Assembly (NCBI RefSeq): GCF_050947875.1
Contig: NC_134569.1
Span: 16,757,131-16,821,130 of the forward strand
Direction of reading: 5' to 3'
Source of the DNA: Dermacentor variabilis
Lineage: Eukaryota; Arthropoda; Arachnida; Ixodida; Ixodidae
Length of the DNA stretch: 64,000 nt
In this document: piece by piece, positions 56,930 through 64,000 of the stretch
Numbering within the stretch: the stretch's first letter is position 1
Layout of the letters: every line of letters starts with the position of its first letter
Made by a program: the position numbers and the translations under genes
Notes under the pieces: model-generated
Database searches by the model: none
The model's input: only the letters and a program-made list of their open reading frames with translations
Told to the model about the DNA's origin: nothing

Positions 56930-59850
56930 ATGAAATTTATGGTGCATGCCACAGACCATGCTCCCGATAGCTCATCCACTTTCATGTCCGAGCTACATGA
57001 TAGCGTTACCTCTAATCGATCCAAATATAACAAAGCCGACTTTTTTTCTTCTTGGTGACTTTAACTTTCCAGAAAGTTACTGGCAAAACTTCTTGCGAGA
57101 CCAATCACATGCATCTTATGAATTCGTTCTACTAACACTTGATTTTTCACTTGTTCAATTACCTGACCAACGACCAACCAACTCGTATCAATAACACCTT
57201 GAATATTGTTCTAACGTCCGCTCCCGAGAGGGTTAACACTATCACTTTCGCGTATGGGTTCAGGGACCACCGGCTACTACAACTCACAGTGCATATATAT
57301 ACCTTCATGCTCATATCACCTGAAGATTAAACAAGTATTTGATTATAAAAGAGCAAACGTCAGCGCTATTAACAATGGTCTGGAAAGCTTTATGTGCTCA
57401 TTCTTGATAACCTTTTCTGAGCGGACAGTGAACGTCAACCGGTGTCTGTACAAAGAAAAGTTATTGCAATTAGCAGATGCGCATATACCAAAGATTGTCT
57501 TATTGATCCAAAGATCTTATTTTGCGTAAACGCATCGAAAGCATGGTTCGGTAAAACTCCTCGTACACTAAAAAAAAATGAAAAGAAGCGTCTCTACAGG
57601 GCTGCCAAACGTGAGGACAGACCTGTATTTTGGAGCAAACATAAAATTTGTGATAAAGCCTACTGCAATGCTCTGCGTTAAGCTAAGCATATGTGTTTGC
57701 TATTTGCGATGTCTGCTTAATAACACACCCCGAAAATTATTGGAAAACGATCTCTCCTGCCAAACATTCCGACATTTCACCACTGCGTGATAGTTATGGC
57801 TTGCCGATTGCACGAGAGCTCTCTGCATCTGTTTTTAACAATTGCCTGACGACCGTACTTACAAAGTAAGACCATTCGCAAATACCAACGTCCATCGAAC
57901 TCGACTGTTCATACATGGCTCCTATCAACATAACGACCACTAGTGCTGCTGAGTTGATTAACGACCTCAAAATGTCAACTTCTTCCGGCATGGATGGCAT
58001 GAACTCCTAAATGTTAGAACATAAAGCAGTGCCCTCTAGTACAGTCCTTTGTCAGTTATTTTAACAGCGACTCTCAACAGGGTAAGTTCCCTATGACTGG
58101 AAGGCCGGTAAAGTTATACCTTTTCTATAAGACCGGTAATATGAGCGCCGGTAATGATTGCCGTCCAATATCACTAATAAATATTTCCCGTTAGCTATTA
58201 TAACACATAATATTTTCAAATGTAGCAAATCACTTGGAAATTACCAATTTCTTTAAACTTCAGCATGACCTTAGAAAAGGATTATCGTGTGAAACACAAG
58301 TAATCGAATTTACTGCAGATATATTTCTGAACATGGATACGGGTGCACAGAGAGATTGCATTTTCATTGATTTCGCTAAGGCTTTCGATCGCGTTGCTCA
58401 TTGCCGTATCAAAGCTAAACTTTATCGCTTAAACATCGATTCCATAACAGTATCCTGGATAAGAAAATTTTGTCATTCCGTAAGCAATTTACCGTTGTCG
58501 ATAACTATATTTTCAGTATTAGCGATGTAACATATGTTGTACCACAAAGAAACGTAATCGGACCATTACATTTTTTTCTGATTTGAAGACCTGCCATCCA
58601 AAATAACTTCATCCATTCGCTCGTTCGCCGACGACTGTGTGATCCATCGCCAAATCTGCTCACCTTCCGATCACGTTGCTCTTCAACGATACTTTGGCCG
58701 TATAATTAACTAGTGCTCTTCGAAAATGACCCTAAAGACTGATAGATTCAAACTAATGACATTCACCCACAAAAAGACATTTTTCGCTTTCGTTTGCTCA
58801 CTGTATAAGAACTCTGCTAGACGCACCACACCTCATACAAGTAACTCAGCATTCTCCTTACACCTAACCTGCACTGAAAAACCTGCATCGACGTGCATCG
58901 AAAAAGTAACTGCTAAAGCTTCACATACGCTCGGTTATCTTAAACGCAACCTTCACAATGCTCCTGCCCTCACCGGACAAATCGTCTATCAGACATTCGT
59001 AAGGCCTCAACTGGAATTTGCGGCCCCGATCTGGTCACCTCATGAGGCTTGCCTAAGCGCGGCTCTCGAGTTCAAAACCGCGCCGCCTGCTTCATTGTCA
59101 CCGCGACTCTAGTGTTACTATAGCACTAAGTCATGTTTATCCCTCTCACCTCTTGAATCTCGGAGAACCGTAGCACTGCATTGCCTACTTAACGAAATAA
59201 TCTGTAGACGCGCCCGTCCACTCTGCTGCTCACTCGTACATCTCGTACATCTCGGCGTCTGCATAATCACCTCATTTTCCAGCGTATCCTTGGTCGAACC
59301 GATGCTTTCAATACATCCGCGTTGTCACCTGCGATTCAGCATTGGAATAATCTACCAAGTGACATAGTTCACATTCTTGAACCTGTATCGTTCAGAGCAC
59401 GCTTACACATATCATGTACATAATTCATCACAACTAACCGTACTGCGTCCCTAAGTTATGTCTAGCGAAGTTGTGCAGTATTTCCTGCTTCATTTATTGC
59501 ATTAATTAAATTTGTTAGACTTGTTCTTTCATATTTACCCGCTGGAATTTGTAGCAAACCGGAATCTTCTCCTGTTAACCTCCCTGGCTTTGCCACCCCA
59601 TTTGTCTCTCACTCTGTCTCTCTCTGTTGCTCGTTGTACTCATTTTTGCTATTTCATAGTCTTTCTTGCTTCCTTTACTGCGTTATTTATGTTATACCTT
59701 TGTTCTTTCATCTTTACCCACTAACATTGTGTCACTTCTTTTTACTCTCTTTCTTTCTTTTTATTTTTTTTTTCTAATTCCCTGTATCCTCCCCTCACGC
59801 AATACTCCTTCAGAAGTCTGTGGGGTAACCGAATGAATAAATGAATAGAA
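56930..59850 (+). mobile_element. L2/CR1-type retrotransposon K, ORF2 nearly complete but decayed
   Basis: The plus strand has the endonuclease end (TKPTFFLLGDFNFPESYWQN, ARTH-like NTLNIVLTSAPERV, then FAYGFRDHRLLQLTV) at 57020-57300, and the linker at 57300-57700. The RT has LQHDLRKGLSCETQVIEF, FIDFAKAFDRVAHCRIK, a YADD region rendered FADDCVI near 58630, and SFQRILGRTDAFNTSAL, then QHWNNLPSDIVHILEP near 59280-59390. A 3' region follows, ending gaatgaataaatgaat (59835-59850). There are many stops and frame changes. It lies close to the broken end of element J on the opposite strand. Confidence 0.75.
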
Positions 59851-59899
59851 ATCTGTGCTGGAAAAATGTGAAGAACTTATTGGCTTCGAGATGGGTGAC

Positions 59900-60790
59900 A
59901 AGGTGGGAAAGAAACTGTGTGTTCTGTTATTTTACAAGGCACTGATGTTAGCGATATAGGCCCGTAGTTTCAGGGATTATCAGTTGGCGTCATTTCCTTA
60001 CCCACTTTCCAGTCTTTGGGTAAAATTACATGATGATATGATTAAAAAAAGAATTCAAGTATGATGAACGAATAATCACTAGTTATTTGTAGAAACATTG
60101 AGTTGAAGCTTCCAACACCGCTCGGAGACCTTGGTATTATTTTATGGATGCATTTATGCCATTGGAATCAAGCATAATTGGATTCATGTCTTGGTAACTG
60201 CGCTACCTTAGCTGAGGAAGCGTTTGGGAAAGTTATCATTTAGATAGTGACTGCACAAATGCATCACTTAGAATGTTAGCACAAATATGGCTTGGCGTAG
60301 TATCGCCTCAAGAAGCTAGTATTGTTACGCTACGGGTTTCGGTTCTTTTTGAAAGGTGCGAAAAGCGACGAGTCGTATAGTTTTAAACATATTCGGAAGA
60401 AAGAAAGAAAGCTTAGCTGATTTTAATTCTGGTAAATAGTTCTTTGCAGCCAATTCGTAGGCACACCGATTTCTCAGATTTAATAAACGCTATTGCTGCT
60501 CCAAATAGTCATGTATGTTCCTGTTGGAGAGACGCTTTAAGTGAGGGCTGTACCAAGGTGCATGCAGTATTGCTAGAATAGACAGCGTCGTAATCACATA
60601 CCGATCAAATAACTCCCGTGTCTTGCATTTACACTTACCAAAGGGGTCAAGAAATGAACAAAGGTTATTACTTATGGCCGGGGTGTTAGCTCTATTGCAG
60701 TCCCCAATTGTTTTGATACGGCGTTTACGGGTTGTTTCGTGTGTGTGTGTGTGTGTGCGTGCGTGCGTGCATGCGTGTGTGCGTGCGTGC

Positions 60791-60860
<70 letters not shown>

Positions 60861-62100
60861 GTGTGTGTGTGTGTGTGCGTGTGTGTGTGTGTGTGTGTGT
60901 TTCAGGGGAGATGGGGGGAGTAACTTAAAGAGCAGGATATCTGGGTTGCCTAATGCAGGCAAATGTGTTACTTTGGAAATAATGACTGAGAATAATTCAA
61001 AACGAGATCTAAAAGGGATGAGGAATTACACGGAACACGTGGTAGTGAGGAAGCAACTTGCGATAAACCAAAATTAGAATAAACGTGTGTACAAGTGGAT
61101 GACGGGTTTGAAAGTTGGTTCGTGTGCAGCCATACAATATTTGGAAGGTAAAATTACCCATTAATATGACATAGGATCCCCGATACCGAGAAGCAGTTTG
61201 ATTTAAGCAATCACATAAATTATCAGAAGATGATAAAGAATCTGAGAGAGGGCGGTAACAGATACCCATGACACCAATGAAGACATTTAAAAAAATATTA
61301 AGATAACGCAACACCATACTGATTCTATTTCAGAAGTAATAGATATTACTCCTGACTGAAGATGCTCACTAATGGCCCCCAAAATACCACCTCCAATTAT
61401 ATCAGCGCGATTATTTCGATATATGCTTTTTCTGCTCCACTGTAACGATTCCGAATCGCTTACGTCGTTGGTTAACGAGATTTATGTTAAAGCTATTACG
61501 TCAGGATTATAGTTATTAATTGGTGCACAGAAATTTCATTACGTTTTGAAACGAGGCTGCATATATTCGTAAATAGAACAGGCCAAGTAATTGGCGTGAA
61601 GCTGTTACCTCCACCTTTCGGGTTTCCCTGTCGATTTGTAGCTGCAATATGTGACCAGGGCGCGTGGTTCTGCTTTAGAGTGGACCGGTGGGTATAGTGA
61701 ACAGGCATTATCGGTTGGACTGTATTTGTAGCATTTTTCGCCCACAAACAGTTTCTCAGCGCAGTTTAAAAGGCATGTTAAGACCTTTGCCGTATTCTGT
61801 TAGTTATTTCCAAACATTACGTGTTGTCGTACAGGATCCCTCGATTGTAGCCCTATTTGAATCTTTAAGCATGGGACGCTTGAACAGCACTAAAGTTTTG
61901 TTTTATAAATAGAGAATTTCACAATAGCCGGTCGGCATTTCCCATCTGTGAAATAACCAATTCTGTGCGCTCTGGCAATAGCGTCGTTGGACGCGTCAAG
62001 CTCTAGCTTGTTCTTAACAATATTCTTTTCTTCTGATTGCAATCTATCACATTTATCGCGTTGCCTTCTTGTTCTGCCAGACTCCACTGGACGCGGAGAT
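59900..62100 (-). mobile_element. L2/CR1-type retrotransposon J, 5' half
   Basis: From 62100 downward on the minus strand: the ORF1 RRM-type segment AIARAHRIGYFTDGKCRPAI (61890-62087), then the endonuclease start VLFTNICSLVSKRNEISVHQ (61500-61600). Next come ICYRPLSDSLSSSDNLCDC and YVILMGNFTF (61130-61270), in which the catalytic Asp of GDFN is Asn. The linker with YELAAKNYLPELKSAKL is near 60440. The first RT block VGSFNSMFLQITSDYS is near 60110, and NYGPISLT-like remnants follow near 59960. A long (CA)n tract interrupts it at 60739-60900. The rest of the RT is missing. Confidence 0.7.
60739..60900 (+). repeat. (GT)n microsatellite inside element J
   Basis: 162 bases of GT units with GC-containing interruptions in the first third (gtgcgtgcgtgcatgcgtg). 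It splits the endonuclease-RT linker of element J. Repeat-derived open frames on both strands are not genes. Confidence 0.95.
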
Positions 62101-63757
62101 GCATTTATTTATCCGACGAAAACAGCATACTTCTCTCAAATAAAGCATACTTCCAGGGTTTTACTGGGCCTCTGTAGGAGGAGTCCGTTGCAAAGTACTT
62201 ACGCAATGATTTCGGGCGCACGTTGCTGCAGCTTGCCGTACACCTGGATTGTGGGTTTCCAACAGTTCTTGAAGTTTCCAGCGCTTTCTGATGCGTCCGA
62301 ATTCGAAGTGCTTGCCCTGGCCGTTGCGATGATTCATAGAGGAAACTTTTATACAGGGAAATGAATAAAGGAATACACCATTTTTCTGTTATTTTCTTCA
62401 AAGTGGACACTAATCTTTTGTCGAGTGACTGCTGAGTGAAAGGACCAAAAGAGGTGCCCGCTATCGGGGAGCGTCTTACGGCCTAAAAATGGCCGCTCGA
62501 GCATGTGGGAGTCATCGAGGCCCTGTGTGATGTTGCATAACAGAAGTCTGCAGCTCTAAAAGAGAGAAATTGCAATGGCTGTGCGCCGTTCAGGTATAAT
62601 GGTTATGAAGCTACGAGGGCAATCAAGATAAAGAAACTGCGGGCGTTTACGACCTTCGACGAAGCATTTCCAAGTACTGAACGCCATCCAAAGAAATAAA
62701 TTGCGAACATTTACGGCTAGTGAACGTCATTTGTGGGCTACGAACCAATGCTGCAGTGTGGTAAAATGTTCGTTGCTCTAGCGTAAATTTTAAGTTCCCC
62801 ATTGATTTTGACACCGTTCAACTGGTTGCAAGCGCTGTAGACACCATTTTAATCGTGATTCATAGATGCTGTATAGCGTCTTGAGAATGGGCTGAGCCGT
62901 TGATAGAGGTATTTTACGAGTGTTTGGCGCTTGGGCCCCAAGTTAAACGGACACTTTTACGATGTCGCGTGACCGTATACTAGGCGAATTCGCAATAGAA
63001 AAAAAAAGGACACACAGACAAAATAAAAGCATTTTCTTCTGCTTCGCGATATGAAACACCAGCTGTTCCTTCAGATTTTTTGGCGTTAAGATACTTTCCA
63101 GTAGCCTCTCGGTGGCTCGTTTTGCACAGGCTATATTTGCCGCCATAATCACTCGCCATCGACTTTTCGACGATGCAGTTTTCGTCTTTTCAGACTAAGT
63201 GGCCAAACAGTCTTTTCTCTTGAACCTTGGTTCCGGTGCGTCAGACTTTGTTCCACCGCATAATAGTCTCTTCTGACTCTACTTTTCTAGCGGAATGAAA
63301 ACGAAAATAAACAGAGCTGGGTCGTACTTGGCTATGATAATTTCCCTCCGATTTTATTCCTTTCTTATCACCTGTCCCGCCAAGCAGTCGATCGTGGTGA
63401 TAGCGGGGCGCGGCTTTGTAACAACCGATGACGAAGTGGAGTGCAGCCGATAACGAAGGGCACGGACAATAGAAAATGAAAACCATCATTACAGAATGTT
63501 CATTTAGGGCCTATTCCACGCGGGGCAACATGTTTCCCAAAAGCCGACCAACGTGTTTCCAGACGGATAGACGACCAGCGCGTCCGTCAGCACCTGCTAC
63601 GCATCCCGTCACATATGTGCCCATCAGCGTCCGCAACAAGAACGCTCACGTAGAGCGTGGTGTCTGTTTTTCGCGACGTAAAAGACTAAACTCACTTGTG
63701 ACGTACCAAAGACAAACGGTGCCACATTGTATTTGGTGTGATAACTCTGTCGCGTCA
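62101..63757. other. No gene seen
   Basis: No mobile element or coding segment was recognised. The longer frames (62105-62410 minus; 63476-63997 plus, which runs into the microsatellite) have no domain. Confidence 0.4.
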
Positions 63758-63955
63758 ATGTATGTATGTATGTATGTATGTATGTATGTATGTATGTATG
63801 TATGTATGTATGTATGTATGTATGTATGTATGTATGTATGTATGTATGTATGTATGTATGTATGTATGTATGTATGTATGTATGTATGTATGTATGTATG
63901 TATGTATGTATGTATGTATGTATGTATGTATGTACGTACGTACGTACGTACGTAC
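63758..63955 (+). repeat. (TATG)n(TACG)n microsatellite
   Basis: About 44 TATG units followed by five to six TACG units. Again the second motif is one base change from the first, as in the 38.2 kb tract. Confidence 0.97.
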
Positions 63956-64000
63956 AGCTTTCTGAGAGCGTCCTCGAAAAACATCTTCTCACAGTGAGCA

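Overview
The window reads as nuclear DNA of a hard tick, most likely a metastriate ixodid. The grounds are four copies of a tRNA-derived SINE of the Ruka type, a second tRNA-derived SINE, Penelope-like and several non-LTR retrotransposon lineages, many long CA/TG, AT and tetranucleotide microsatellites, and almost no intact genes. No bacterial operon, virus, rRNA gene, functional tRNA or CRISPR array was seen. Family names rest on recognised motifs, not on database searches.

Layout. 0-5 kb: a SINE, a Penelope-type hairpin and a possible host exon with a BRCT-like domain (3499-3966). 5-12 kb: an I-clade 3' fragment with a (CA)n tail, then a 4.2 kb L2/CR1-type element (A, minus strand) that splits a GACGAC-rich degenerate repeat. 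17-22 kb: a possible LTR-like repeat, then L2/CR1-type element B (minus), whose ORF1 is still open for 243 codons, followed by an RTE endonuclease fragment and an L2-type 3' end. 23-27.2 kb: the least repeat-dense stretch. It holds candidate plus-strand exons, including a tandemly duplicated exon/intron unit that keeps its frame. 28.6-38 kb: a Penelope-like element with a GIY-YIG endonuclease, I-clade and L2-type fragments, and a nearly complete but decayed I-clade element (G) with a gag-like ORF1, APE endonuclease, RT, RNase H and terminal zinc knuckle. 38-43 kb: compound microsatellite, MITE, tRNA-derived SINE, a TTAA-flanked nonautonomous element, and L2-type element D carrying an inserted hairpin. 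45-48 kb: L2-type element C and an RTE 3' end with a (GAT)n tail. 48-56 kb: GC-rich unique-looking sequence and a SINE split by a roughly 0.57 kb insertion. 57-62 kb: L2-type elements K (plus) and J (minus), nearly tail to tail.

How the parts relate. Most of the window is layered retrotransposition: SINEs and L2 elements inside older repeats, Penelope-type ends inside L2 copies and introns, and microsatellites that start at retrotransposon tails. The observations I rate highest are a dispersed family of Penelope-terminus hairpins whose arms match within a copy but differ between copies, 2A-like translational recoding motifs at the ORF1 start of three L2-type elements, an internal ORF2 segment repeated at the 5' end of element A, and the duplicated-exon gene candidate at 26.3-27.1 kb.
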